Shown here: one piece after another, positions 11,504 through 23,001 of the stretch
Layout of the letters: the number at the start of each line of letters is the position of its first letter
How positions within the stretch are numbered: position 1 is the stretch's first letter
The notes under the pieces: model-generated
Told to the model about the DNA's origin: nothing
Databases searched by the model: none
The model's input: only the letters and a program-made list of their open reading frames with translations
Assembly (NCBI GenBank): GCA_022059125.1
Contig: JAEUWY010000015.1
Location: forward strand, 1,550,001 to 1,614,000
Length of the DNA: 64,000 nt
Direction: 5' to 3'
DNA from: Corynespora cassiicola
Taxonomy: Eukaryota; Ascomycota; Dothideomycetes; Pleosporales; Corynesporascaceae
Translations under genes and position numbers: made by a program

Positions 11504-12167
11504 GGCCTGAAAGTGGGGTACGTTTCAAAATGTAGTGGGTATCTGAAGGAAAGATTAGGCTGGTGAGAATGACAAAGTTGGAATCAGCGAAAGATATCAG
11601 TAGAATTCTCCAGATTTTAAAACACACACTTTCGGCCGTGGTGCTGTGGGGATTCTCACTATCGTCCGTATTACTGTTCCTGTTCAGCTGAACCAAGGCT
11701 CCCAGCGCATTGTGCATGCAGTGCCGAGGCTGATGCCTGATGCAATTATTTATCATAGCAAGATTGGGGGCCAAATGATGATGTATAAAGATCTGATTGG
11801 AGTTGCGAACGGAAACATTGCGAACACCGACTGCTCACCCTGATCGGTATGGAGTTCGAATTATCCGACCCAATGCCTTGGGCCGTGTGATCCAAGACTT
11901 TCAGCCAATGCCTACTGACCCACTTTTAACCAGTCATTTATGTGTTCATATGCTTACCTGTGGCACAGAAAAAACTGTGCCGCAACCCTTCTATGACAGA
12001 GTTCGGTCCCAATGACGTGGCTCGCGCTTATCTTGTGATCAAACAGAGACAAAAGCCCCGCCAACCCTAATTTCTGGTTTAGGCCACGACATCGCCGAGC
12101 GCACCCATACACAACAAAGCTGTGAGAGGGATACCAAATCAACTCGAAGACCTTACATGCCAGCAAC
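11504..12167. other. Divergent promoter region, PTH11-like / P450
   Basis: 664 nt between two oppositely oriented start codons, so it presumably carries both promoters. No convincing coding exon. Confidence 0.5.
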
Positions 12168-13939
12168 ATGAGTCTACATATTTTCGGTTTCAACTGGGAA
12201 GCTCTCTTTACAGATCGAAATAGCTATCTATCAATTTTCACATGCGTCTGCGCGTTTCTGGTTACATGGAGAATATGGAGATTTACGATATCTCCGGTAC
12301 TCTGGCCAAATGAGCCTAAAGAGCTCCCTTATTGGATTCCCTGTACGTAAAGAAGAGCGCTGGAACTACTGAGAGACGAGCACTAATGCCGGAACATTTG
12401 CAGTCCTTGGTCATGCCGGCGGATTTTTCATGGATTTCAACACTGCAATCGATGGAGGACTGTAAGAATTTGCACCTGTCGTCTTCATAAGAAGTGTAGA
12501 ATTTGACTGTAACAGAAAATATCTCAAAACCCGAGAACCTTTCACCATGAACATCGCTGGTACATCTATATACATTATTCCCGACTCCCAGGATGCTGCG
12601 GTAGTGTGGAAGAATAGCTCTACAATAACAATGGACCCAATTTCTGTCAAGCTCTACATATGGGCCGGAATGTCTGCCAAGTCCAGAAAAGTACTATTCC
12701 AGGTCCACCAGGATGCAAAACACAATGAAGGGAATGCGAAGCCCCTAACGCCCCAGCAAATGATGATACAGCTCCATCATAGACAAAGCCACCCTGGGGC
12801 TCGACTCGACTACCACATTGAAGAATCTACCCTGCCATCCATGTTTCGGAACCTAGATTTGAACGCTAAACAGCATCCTGCTGTTCTGGGGCGCTCGGGA
12901 AAGGGTACGCGAGTTTCACTCTTGAAACTCTGCACCCACATATTCATAAAAGGACAAACGGATGCATACTTTGGTCAGGCCATTTGGCGGGCTGACCCCC
13001 ACTTGATGGATTACTTCATGGTCTGGGAGCACACAAATTGGAAATACCTGTTCGAGATGCCCAGCTTCATGAGCGGTGACATGCTACAAGCAAAGAGCAA
13101 CCTTATCCAAGGGTTTACAAAGTACCTGGCTATTCCTCGTGAGGAACGTAAAGATGCTAGCTACTTTGTTCAGACGACCGAAGACATGTTACGAGAGGTC
13201 GGCCTCACTGAATCAGAGATTGGATCGATGCTCATGTTGCACTATTGGGCGTATGCATCACCAAGCCCCTTATACTCTGTCCGCTAATAGGGTCTAGAAT
13301 TATCGGAAACATATACAAGATCGCGTTTTGGCTAGTCACGTACATGGTTCAGCGGTCGGAGCTTCTCGAGGCCGTCCGACGAGAGGTCACCGCAGCCGTT
13401 GGCGATGATAAATTGGACGAAAACTACCTCACTGAAAAATGCCCCAATCTGGAGGCACTGTTCAATGAGACATTGAGAATGACAGTCACCAGTCCGCTTG
13501 GTCGGGTTGTCACGGGTCCAACCAATATCAACGGAAAGATTCTCAAGGAAGGGAACATGTTAATGGTAAGGGCCATGTCCTATTCCTTCACCATAACAAT
13601 ATTGATAGAATACTGCAGGTTATATTCAGAGAGCTCCATTTCAACAGCGCCATTTGGGGTGAAGAAAGCAAGAGTTTCAGCGCCCAGCGATTTTTGGACA
13701 ACCCCAAGCTTCTGCGAAATCCCAGCTTCCGACCATGGGGCGGTGGGAATAACATGTGTCCTGGAAGGTTCCTTGCGAAACGATCGATTTATGCTTTTGT
13801 GGCCATACTTCTGTCGAAGTATCACATCGGTATTGAGGAACACGCCTCAATTCCAAAGGGCGATAGCACCAAGCCGTCACCCGGAGCCATGTCAATTGCG
13901 GAAGGAGAGGACCTTTTGCTCAACGTTACCGTGGCTTAG
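12168..13939 (+). CDS. Cytochrome P450 monooxygenase, intact
   Basis: Five exons (12168-12342, 12404-12461, 12516-13250, 13298-13565, 13619-13939) total 518 aa with consistent phases. An N-terminal anchor (YLSIFTCVCAFLVTWRIW) is followed by the proline-rich turn (EPKELPYWIP). The I-helix appears only after splicing of intron 13251-13297 (HYWAIIGNIYKIAFW), without the usual AGxxT. The K-helix ExxR is in FNETLRM. The haem loop is FRPWGGGNNMCPGR, with the ligand Cys at about residue 459. The overall style (H-Y-W-A-x-x-x-N, W before GGG) resembles fungal P450s distantly like the CYP7/CYP8 steroid group. It would sit on the ER face and use a reductase and NADPH. Substrate is unknown. The neighbours are a membrane protein, a dead P450, an FAD monooxygenase and an MFS pump. 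Confidence 0.9.
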
Positions 13940-14660
13940 TATCGAAAACGTATAATGGATTTATGATCAAGATTCATTGAACTTTTGAACAGTGATGAAA
14001 ATAGCACCCCCGCAGTTTACTCCACGTTTTCCCATGGCCCGAGGTGGCTTTTACAAAAGCACAGAGACCCCAGTGATTAAGTGGCATGAATGGTTGTTTG
14101 AGTAATATGTGGCCCGGTACATATATCTGGCTACATTATGTAGTAGTAGCCAGGGTTGAAGGGTCCTCCTATCACACGCCGGTAATCTCATCTGACCAAT
14201 GGTTCTCCTCCGGCGTGTAACCTGCTGACAAGGCCACCCCCTGGTAATTCAGAATGTAAATTGTGTGACAGATGCCTCTTATCAAGTCCGAAAGCAAAAG
14301 GCAAAAGGAAACCAGAAGCCTTTGATGCGAGGCCGTGGTGATCTGTATGCAAATTCGGCACCACGGCAGGGTTTGAAGCGTTGTACTGCCCCTGGTGACA
14401 CAAAAGACGGGATGGAAATCAAAAGCGCACGTAACCTTTGTTTTATGGAGTGTACCCAGCTATAGCCATGGCTATGCCTGTGCCTGTGCCTGTGCCGCAG
14501 GGACGAATGGCCCCTAGACCTGCATTCGCGTCTCCCCACAAACTCACCCGAGAAGCTCGCCAACCTCTCCAGCTCCATTCACCCAACCTACATCTCCCCA
14601 AAAGTGCGAATCCACATCCGCTCCTTCTAACCCACGAGGAAACGTGTCGTCGTCTCGAAA
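13940..14660. other. Intergenic, no gene seen
   Basis: P450 3' flank and MFS promoter. It contains a short hexamer tandem (TGCCTG-type units, about 14473-14497) just upstream of the MFS gene. Confidence 0.5.
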
Positions 14661-16610
14661 ATGGCCACCGACGACTCCCCTCCCCAACCAAACACGCAAC
14701 TCCACGGCTGGAAACTCGTCGTGGTCATGACATGCCTCTGCCTCGGCGTAGTCCTCTACGGCCTGGACATGAACATCATCGGCGTCGCCATCCCCGTCAT
14801 CACCACCGAATTCAAGTCCCTGGGCGACATCGCCTGGTACGGCTCCGCCTACCTCCTCACCATCACCGCCTTCCAGCCCTTCTTCGGCAACCTGTACAAG
14901 TACTTCAACCCAAAGGCCATCTACCTCTGCTCCATCATCGTATTCGAAGGTGCGCAGACCGATCACTCCCTTCCACGCATCCCCCCCCCCACAGTCCCCA
15001 AAACAAAGCTAACCCCACGGCTGTTGGCAAAAAGTCGGCTCCATCATATGCGCCACGTCGCGCACCTCACCAATCCTCATCTTCGGCCGCGCATTCCTCG
15101 GCTTCGGCGCCGCGGGCCTGCTTCAGGGCGCGCTCGCCATAGTATCGTACCTGGTCGCGTTGGAGAAGGTGCCCGTGTACCAGAGCATCCTCGCGGGGTC
15201 GGGCGCCATAAGTGCGTGCGCCGGGCCCGTGATAGGCGGGGCGTTGACGGACGGGCTCAGCTGGAGTGCGTATTTTACACCCCCCAAACCCCCGGTTCGC
15301 TCCCCGTACGCGTTGCTGATTTTGAACGAGGGTGGTGCTTTTGGATGTAAGTGGAGCGGTTCGCGCCTGTGGGCTTTGTGAATTGAGGGGGGACTATGTG
15401 GGGACTGCGCTGATGTTGATGCTAGTAATGTGCCCGTGGGGGCCGTCGTGGTCGTGTCCATCGTCTTGTTTGTGCACCTCTCGGCCGACATTAACAAGGT
15501 GAATCAGAGTCTGCCGATCAAGGAGAAGCTTCGGCGTTTAGATTTTGCGGGGACCGCCGTCTTTCTGGGGTCGGTATGCTGTCTCCTACTCAACCTGCAG
15601 TGGAGCGGGCAGACCATCGCGTGGAGCAGCGCAACATCCATCGGCCTCTTTGTAGGCTTCGGTATTCTGGGGATAATATTCTGCGTCCTGCAGTACAAAC
15701 TGGGGGAATACGCTACCATCCCATTGCGGATTCTGAGGATTAGGTCCATCTACATGGGCGCCTTGGTCTTGTTCACCCTAGGAATCGCCAGTATTGCTGT
15801 GAGTACCCTCATCCGCGACACAAAAACAGTAAACACCCAATTGACAACTCACAGTACGCATACTACCTCCCCATATACTTCCAATCCATCCAAGGCGTAT
15901 CCGCCACCCAGAGCGGAGTCCGCCTGATCTCCTTTGTCCTCCCCTCAATCGTCTCCATCATAATGTCCGGCGCCGCCGTCTCCCGCTGGGGCTTCTACGT
16001 AAGCCCCCCCTCTACCCACAAATCCCACTCGCTCACACACCCCCACCCACAGGTCCCCTACATGATCGTCGGCATAATAATCTCAAGCGTGGGCGCCGGC
16101 CTCCTCCTCCTCCTCTCCGCCACAACCCCCACCGTCGAATGGGCCGCCTACATTGTCCTAAACCGCCTCGGCATCGGCCTCGCCCAGCAACTCCCCTACA
16201 CGGCCCTGCAAGCCGTCCTCGAGCTCGAGGACACGGCGACGGGTAACGCAATCGCAGTCTTCTCGTGGCAGCTCGGCGGCGCTGTCGCCGTCGCCATCGG
16301 CCAGAACATCTTCCTCAATGAACTGTACGCGCTGATCCCGGCGTACGCACCCGAGGTGTCGGCCGCGCAGGTTGTGGATGTCGGGGCAGGCGGGCTCAAG
16401 GATCTGAGGGTGAGTGGGGAGACGCTGCGGAGGTTGAGGGAGGCGTATGCGGAGGCGTTGCGGTCGACGTTTGTGCTGCCGTTGGTGGGGACGTGTCTGG
16501 CGTTGCCGTTTGCGATGGGGATGCAGTGGCTGAATATCAAGAAGATTGCCGAGGAGAGGCGGCAGAAGAGGGGACAGGAGATGCAGCAGCCGGAGGCGGA
16601 CAAGACATGA
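14661..16610 (+). CDS. MFS drug-efflux-type transporter (DHA2-like, 14 TM)
   Basis: Six exons: 14661-14949, 15035-15265, 15331-15346, 15426-15798, 15855-15998 and 16053-16610. They give 536 aa with all phases consistent. The third exon is only 16 nt and supplies RWCFWI of the motif SWRWCFWINVPVGAVVV, the conserved end of helix 6 in this subfamily. Motif A-like GNLYKYFNPK follows helix 2, and motif C lies in ISACAGPVIGGALTDG. These are marks of H+-coupled drug/H+ antiporters that export toxins and secondary metabolites. The product is a plasma-membrane pump; its cargo is unknown. Position beside P450 and FAD oxidases suggests metabolite export. Third-position GC is high in most exons. Confidence 0.9.
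15331..15346 (+). other. 16-nt microexon in the MFS transporter
   Basis: Flanked by intron 15266-15330 (GTGCGT...CGAG) and intron 15347-15425 (GTAAGT...GCTAG). Joining A|GGTGGTGCTTTTGGAT|T is the only reading that rebuilds the conserved RWCFWINVPVG motif. Confidence 0.8.
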
Positions 16611-16794
16611 TAGAGGCGTGTCCGTCTTTTTGCGAAGGCGTTTCCAAATGTTGGTCGAGAACAGGAAGGTCTCGAAAAGAAGTCAATTTGCACAGTACGA
16701 TGCGCATCCGTGGGTATCCTAATCCTCCAAACCTATTATACAAAACCAATACCAAGATGATTCCAGCGCCCCCTCCAGGTAAATAGACAGACCC

Positions 16795-18228
16795 TCATTC
16801 CGTAAAAGAAGTCTCCCGCGGATCCGCAGACAAGGGAGGAGAAATGGGACGGTCAACAATGCTCCCGCGCTTGGAGAGCGGCAAGAGTAGCTCATCGCCA
16901 GCTTCCCTGCCGCGTTTCTTCGTCGGCGACGTCGCATTCGGGACAGGCTGGTTGGACTCTGCTTCCGCGACCTTCTCCCTCGCCGCGATCCTTTGCTTCA
17001 CGATCCTCCGCCACGTCTTGAATACGGCCACGGCGAAGGCGGCGTACTTGAAGTGCGTCGTCCGCGCGCGCTTGAGGCCGAGCCAGTCGATCTTGAGCAA
17101 GTCGCATGCCTTGGCGGCGTCGGCGAAATGCTTGGTCATGAGCTTGATCTGTTCCTCGTCGAGCGTGTCGTGCTTGAGCGCCAGGCGCAGCGTCACATAG
17201 CTCTTCGTGTGGGGCTTGAGGAGGGCCTTGTAACGCTTGCGCTCGTCGGCGGGCTTCAGGGGAGCGAGGAGGATCCTCCTTTCCGTCAAGCTTTTGTAGC
17301 GGTCCCACAGTATGGATGGAGTGTTGTGCCGGTTGGGATTCCTGACGATCTTTTGGTTGAGGTGGAAGGTGCTGAAGGACTTTTGTCCGAATTCCTTTCG
17401 GAGCTCTTTCAATGCGTCGATGAGGGCTCGGGTAAAAGAGTATGGGCCGGGTGATGCCGTGGTCTTGTTGATACTGCAGGCGCAGAGTGCCTCGAACCTC
17501 CTGGTGTCCTCTTTGGTCGTTTTGAACAGGTTGCTGGCAAAGCAGGCATCCAGAATGGTCAAGACATCTCCGTCGACGTCGTCTGTCAATATCTCCTCGG
17601 CCTTGTTCCAGTTTGCGCGCGCATATCTCCGGATTCCATCTTCTTCGTCATCATCCTGGGTGCTTGCACTCAACTCCAAGTAGTTGTCTGCAGTCCAAGT
17701 GCCATGGCCGGTGTAGTATACGATCATGAGGTTCTCGGGGCCGTCGTGCTTTTGTACAAAGTTGGAGAGGTGCGTTCGCAGTTGATACTGCGGTTTGCTT
17801 GAGCGATCGAGCTCGACTATCTCGGTCTCATAGTTGAATTCGTCGCGGAACACGGCCTGGAGTTCTTCGGTCTAGACGCCTATTAGATACGGACACCACC
17901 GCCGAAGACTGGCCATCCTTACCTCCCCGCGCGTCTTGAGCTCAAACTCGTCCAGATTGTCGGCCCATTTTATGAGCAGCACGGAAACGCTGGTATACTT
18001 GTCGGACACTTTCATTTCATGGGTGCTGTGCGTATGCCACCACATCTGCATCTCGGCCTGCTTTTTACTCTGCTCATCTTCTGGATCAGAGAGGCCGGTG
18101 TTCAATCGGGAGAGTTGCTGCTTGGAAGCAATTGGGGAATTCGCGATGAAGGACAAGTTGCTAAAGTCGGCCTCGGCGTGGACTATGCCGTTCAGGGGGA
18201 TTGGGGTCACGACGCTGTGGGGAGTCAT
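16795..18228 (-). CDS. Caspase-like (peptidase C14 domain) protein
   Basis: Two exons, 18228-17923 and 17871-16795 (intron 17872-17922), give 460 aa. After a polar N-terminus with the stretch DEQSKKQAEMQMWWHTH, the caspase fold starts at SVSVLLIKW (about residue 83). The catalytic His is in IVYYTGHGTW (H158) and the catalytic Cys in LTILDACFASN (C212), the spacing of the C14 p20 core. Metacaspases and related proteases cut after basic residues and act in stress and cell-death responses. This protein differs from the classic type I metacaspase: it lacks the proline/glutamine-rich prodomain and has a long C-terminal part with Lys/Arg-rich, NLS-like segments (PTKKRGREAG). An acidic loop (QDDDEEDG) lies between His and Cys. 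No partner domain is recognised. It may be a regulatory caspase-fold protein. Confidence 0.8.
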
Positions 18229-18967
18229 GGCTGTCGTGTGGAGGAGGATAGGGGGGCGATTGCACGAATAGATCAGCCGTTGTCCAGAAGACGATCAGGC
18301 TTTAAGGCAGAGGAGTTCGCAGGAGCAGCCATTGGGTTCGAGTTGGAGAGGGGAGCACTTCAGCCCCCAATGTTGGTGGGACGGGCTGTTGTGGAGTTAA
18401 CGAAAATAGTGCCAAACCCCCGCCCACGGCAGCCATGAGGCGCTGACTAACGCGCGCAATTGGGGGCCGCTTCGGCTCTGGACTTCCTCTTTCTCGTCTG
18501 GCGCTGGCACCCCCGACGGAAGGATGAGGCGGATATGCGCCGCTTACCGTTCGCATCAGCCGTATCGCGTGTTTTCCCGGCGAGGAAGATGCGTCCTCTT
18601 CTTGCGCACGAGTCTGGGTTGGGGGCCCAAGCCGGCCTTCTCTACAGGCGCCATGGCCCGCCAAAAGAAATCAACGATGATGACGGCCCCATGCGAACCT
18701 GGACGGAGCGGTGGGGCTAGCAGATGGCAGCCAGCGGCAGCGTGCTGCTAGCTCTGGGCTGTGCAAGGGTGGTGGTTGTCAGCCTTGGGAGGTCAGATTG
18801 ATTGCATCCCCAGGCACCATCGGCTGCGGCTGGAGGAGGCCTGCAGCAGCCGGCTTCATTATAATAGCACGGCAGCCTTCCCCATCCCCTCTGTCCACAG
18901 CAAGGCTACGAATCGTCGCTGTTGCCCTTCCATCCTGCACATCTCTCCTGGTCACCGACGCGACACA
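18229..18967. other. Divergent promoter region, no gene seen
   Basis: GC-rich stretch between the caspase-like gene and the next plus-strand gene. Open frames here are compositional and lack motifs. Confidence 0.5.
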
Positions 18968-19391
18968 ATGGCCTCTTCCGACATGGAGACCCAGCCCGCC
19001 CCGGTGGAGACGGTGAGGCGCGCGCAACACTCGCCACATAATGCGCTGACTGAAGATAGCCCGAGACTCTGGAGCTTCCGGGAGAATACCCAGAGGAGAA
19101 GTCTGGTGTGCGAATCAAGCACGATCCTACCAAGGTGGGTTGAGCCAGCACCCTCATACTCAGACGCGCGCGGCTCACCCGAGACAGGCGAACCACAAAT
19201 TCAGCAAGGGGGAGACGGTGCACATGTCGACCAAGAACAGCCGCGGCGGCATGTCCAAAGGCATCTTCACCGTGCACAAGTCCCAAATCAACAAAAAGGG
19301 CGCCTTTGTCGAGTACCAGCTGCTGGACCGCCAGAATGCCCTGTACAAGGATGGGAAGTGGGTGCGCGAGAACGACCTGGACTTTGACTGA
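18968..19391 (+). CDS. Small conserved-type protein of unknown function (107 aa)
   Basis: Three exons (18968-19012, 19060-19134, 19188-19391) joined by short canonical introns. The context of the start is good (GACACAATGG). The product begins MASSDMETQPAPVET, continues with ELPGEYPEEKSGVRIKHDPTK, then has a basic, compact segment with GETVHMSTKNSRGGMSKGIF and an acidic end (VRENDLDFD). The GETVH...KGIF...YQLLD pattern could be a small beta-barrel of SH3 or tudor type, but I do not recognise the family. Clean exon phases and codon use support a real gene. No transmembrane segment or signal peptide. Confidence 0.7.
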
Positions 19392-19743
19392 CCGCCCCCA
19401 GCCACACCGGCTCTGTGGTGGTGGCTGTGGCTGTGCATCGCACACGGGCTCCCCTTCAGCGCTTACTTGCAGGTGGCTGCCTTTTTCCTTCTCGTTCTCA
19501 TGCGGGCGGAGTTTCCGGTCAGATAGATTCCCATGCCTTTGTCTTGTTTGGGCGCACTAGAAGGGGTTATATAGGTTACTGGCGCCACTCGCCACACTTT
19601 TCAGCTCCATGAGCCACCTTGGCTGCTTCCCCTCACTCTCTTAATGCCAGCGTGATTGCCCGCCAATCTTCAAGCAACACAGGAGTCCTGTCTTTCATCT
19701 CCCCTTGTTCTTTGCTGTGCGCACACCGCACCTCATCCTCCTC
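19392..19743. other. Intergenic, no gene seen
   Basis: 3' flank of the 107 aa gene and promoter of the DUF6594 gene. Confidence 0.5.
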
Positions 19744-21325
19744 ATGGCCCCGGCTCGCGCAATGACCGGCGAGACGTTCGTCGAGGACAAGGAGATGCAG
19801 TCTAATGAGTCGCCCACTTCCCCCACCAACACGGAGAACTCGGACGCGACACTCGGGGGAGACGCCATCATCGAGATTGAAGACGATAGTTCCACGTCGC
19901 GGCCCTCGTCTGATGCTCCGTCATCGGTCAGCGACGATTCACAGCCTCGTAGGTGATCCGTTCTGCCTCGTTTTTGGCCCCCAAACCCTGGCCTGATCGC
20001 TTCCTTCACCGCAACGCACGTAGGGAAATCAACTCTTCATTGGTCTCTACATCTAGCTGCGCCGCACAGAGCGCCATCATATCAGGACTCATTTTTATTG
20101 CAGAGTCATGTGGCTGATACATGTCCTGCAGAGTCGGATGAAGAGAAAAAACGACCGAGCCCTTTGCAGAGGATACGAAATTCTTTCAAATCGGAGCCTG
20201 AGCCTCCGTTCGTGACCGAGACCAAGACGCGAAAGTGTAAGCTTACTACTGCCCAAGTGTTGGATAGAGCTCACCCAGCACGCTAGTGGAAGATACTCCA
20301 AACGGCTTCCCACGCCTTGCCGCCTTCCAAGCAAGCGAGACCAATTTTTCCCTATATCGCTCATTCAGTTATCTACATGCCCGCGTGCTTCTCGATCTAC
20401 AAGACGAGATAGCATGTCTTGAAAGAAAGCTAGATCGTATTGACTGGGAAGATTTCGAAACTGACCCCGGGCGTCTACAATCCCGCGCACTCGATGAAGC
20501 AAGGGCAAGGCGCGAAGGTGACGCTCAGAATCGCCGTAAGATATTGCGCGAAATCAAGACCAAGCTCCTTGAATACGGTCAGTGCTGTTGCTATACAAAG
20601 GAGATAGCGTCAACTAAAACTTTGCTAGATGAGGTCCTTGTCAAAGCTAGGGAGGTGGAATCCTTCCAGAAACCATCTGACCGTAATTACCGTAGTGTGC
20701 GCCGCTACCACTTCAACACTAAACCTCTTATGGACTCTGAGATGGACTCGATTCGTAGCAAAGAGGATACCATCTCTCTGCACAGCGGTCGAGAGTGGAT
20801 AATGTTCGACGGAGGCGTCGAAAACGTCATTGGGCGGCTTGATAGCTTGCTCCAAAAGATATTCAAGACTCAAGACCTCCCCCTGCTGGTAACCATATCC
20901 CGACATGACATAACACGCATGAGAAACCATCTGACACAGGGTAGAAATTTTTCCGTACACCAGAACTGCGTGCAAAGACTGACGACAAGGACATATCCTA
21001 CTACAGCTCGACTCGCATTGACAAGCTTATCAACATTATGATCACTTTTGTAATCTTTGTTCTCCTCGTAATCCCAGTGATTACCATGTACCACCTCACT
21101 GCCACTGCCATTCAGTCTGATTCTTCCGGAGAGCCCAGTCCGTTGACCTCCAACCAAAAGAACACTTTCGATGCGGTGGGGGTGCTAATTGTATTCACAC
21201 TATTGTTCAGTGCAGCAATGAGTCTCTTGACTAAAGCTGCAAGACACGAGCTTTTCGCAGCCAGCGCGGCCTATTGCGCTATTCTGGTTGTTTTTATTGG
21301 GAATTTCACTGGGCCCGGTAATTGA
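19744..21325 (+). CDS. DUF6594-type membrane protein
   Basis: Four exons (19744-19948, 20132-20236, 20287-20888, 20945-21325) give 430 aa. The N-terminus is an acidic, Ser/Thr-rich disordered region (TENSDATLGGD, IEIEDDSSTSRPSS). The conserved core starts at NGFPRLAAFQASE and FSYLHARVLLDLQDEI, which is the signature of this fungal family, followed by a helical, probably coiled-coil region with many charged residues. A short intron at 20889-20944 restores FFRTPELRAKTDD. Three hydrophobic helices close the protein (ITFVIFVLLVIPVITMYHL, VLIVFTLLFSAAMSLL, YCAILVVFIGNF). The family is common in Pezizomycotina and has no settled function. The start at 19744 has a second in-frame Met six codons on. 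The in-frame upstream extension to 19705 opens with TTG and is not used. Confidence 0.82.
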
Positions 21326-21699
21326 TGTAGATAATGAGTCACGAAAGATGATTACGAATTCATGCCCAGAACCCCTCAGTTGATAAGTCAGCATGTCGAC
21401 CGTCTGCTTTACTCTCTCCGTCTTCTAAATGTCTCCGTTGTCAAATAAACTGCCGGCGGCGCCTTTGTACAGCTATTGCGAGCACGTCATGAAATGCCGG
21501 TCTTCTGTTATAGCAAGCTGCCGAAAAAGGCTAGACTATCAGCACGTCGAATGCTACCCCACTGACGTCTACTGTCTTCTGCCCCTCTCAACGGGTATAT
21601 TTGAGTACATCAGTCTGGCATCTTCATGACAACGCCGACCATCCATAAGCCTTTCGTTGGCCTCCATCGTCAACAGGGAAGCATTGCACATTATCCACC
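21326..21699. other. Intergenic, no gene seen
   Basis: Promoter of the TauD-type gene. No motif-bearing frame. Confidence 0.5.
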
Positions 21700-23001
21700 A
21701 TGGCGATAGCAGATGTAGCCAGACCTTCCGGACCAGTCGGTCAACCAGACATCGGATACGCCCCCGACCACGATAAATACCTCGCACGTGTGCAAAGACG
21801 CCTAGCCACCGAAAAACTCGACAAGACGCTCCCACCCGGCTTCCCGCAGAAGCTAAATTCTGACCTCGTCTGGGACAGCACCGACATTGGATCCCGCTAC
21901 GAATGGTCCTACAACCTCACGCCCTCCGACCTCGAAGAGATCGAAGCCGCACTGCAGCACTTCAAATCGCTCCACAAGCCCCTGGGCTACGTCTCCCAAT
22001 CGACATTTCCCCTCAACGCCCTGCATGAAAAGCTCCGGGCTATCTCCAGGGATATCCACACGGGCTTCGGCTTCAAGGTCGTGCGCGGCATCCCCGTAGA
22101 GGCGCACTCGCGCGAAGAGACGTTCATCATCTATGCGGGCGTTGCATCGCACATCGCGCCAGTGCGCGGCCGGCAGGACAACTCGCACGAGGGCAAGCCG
22201 GCGGATGTAGTCCTTAACCACATCAAGGACCTCTCGAATGTATACGACGCGAGTAAGATTGGGGCGCCGGCGTATACGACGGATAAGCAGGTGTTCCACA
22301 CGGATAGCGGGGACGTGATCGCACTTCTATGTCTGGAGGAAGCAGCTTCAGGCGGGCAGAGTAAGTTGAGCAGTAGCTGGAAGGTATACAACGAGCTTGC
22401 GGAGACGCGACCTGATCTTATCCGGACGTTGGCGGAGCCGTGGCCCGTAGAGACGTAAGTCCACGCCCCCCTCAACCTCGCACAAGACACGAAACGCATC
22501 TTGCTTACAAAGATCAGATTCCAAAGCGAGAAAAATCCCTTTGTGGAGCGACCGCTGCTGCATTACCAACCCGCGGCCGAGGGCGCGGAGGAGAGGTTGA
22601 TTATCCAGTACGCGCGCCGCACTTTTACGGGCTTCCAGGGGCTTCCGCGCAGCGCCTCGATCCCTCCCATCACCGAGGCGCAGGCAGAGGCCCTCGACAC
22701 GCTGCACTTCCTCGCCGAGAAGCACGCCCTAGGGCTCGATTTCAAGAAAGGCGACATACAGTTTGCCAACAACCTTTCCATCTTCCACGCCAGGGATGGT
22801 TTCACCAACACGGCGGACAGGCAGCGCCATCTGGTGAGGCTGTGGCTGCGGGATCCGGAGCTCGCTTGGAAAACGCCAGATGCGCTGGTCGATCGGTGGG
22901 ATAAGGTGTACAAAGATGTGCAGGAGGAGAAGCAGGTGTTTCCTCTGGAGCCCTACATCCGGTCTTCGAGTCTTGGGAATAAGCCCTTGCAATCTGCGTA
23001 G
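21700..23001 (+). CDS. TauD/TfdA-family 2-oxoglutarate dioxygenase (copy 1)
   Basis: Two exons, 21700-22454 and 22518-23001, give 412 aa. The iron facial triad is visible: HxD in VFHTDSGD (H200 and D202) and a distal His in RQRHLVRLW (about H356), followed by the Arg (RLWLRDP) that holds 2-oxoglutarate. Upstream, GFGFKVVRGIPV is the usual family strand pair. Enzymes of this group use Fe(II), O2 and 2-oxoglutarate to hydroxylate taurine-like sulfonates, aryloxyacids, carnitine precursors or other small acids. Substrate not determinable. No transmembrane segment or targeting signal. A second, divergent family member lies at 55098-56369. Confidence 0.9.

Noticed and set aside
14438..15142. 234-codon frame overlapping the MFS gene
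   Set aside because: A His/Pro/Arg-rich shadow of the GC-rich MFS exons in another frame.
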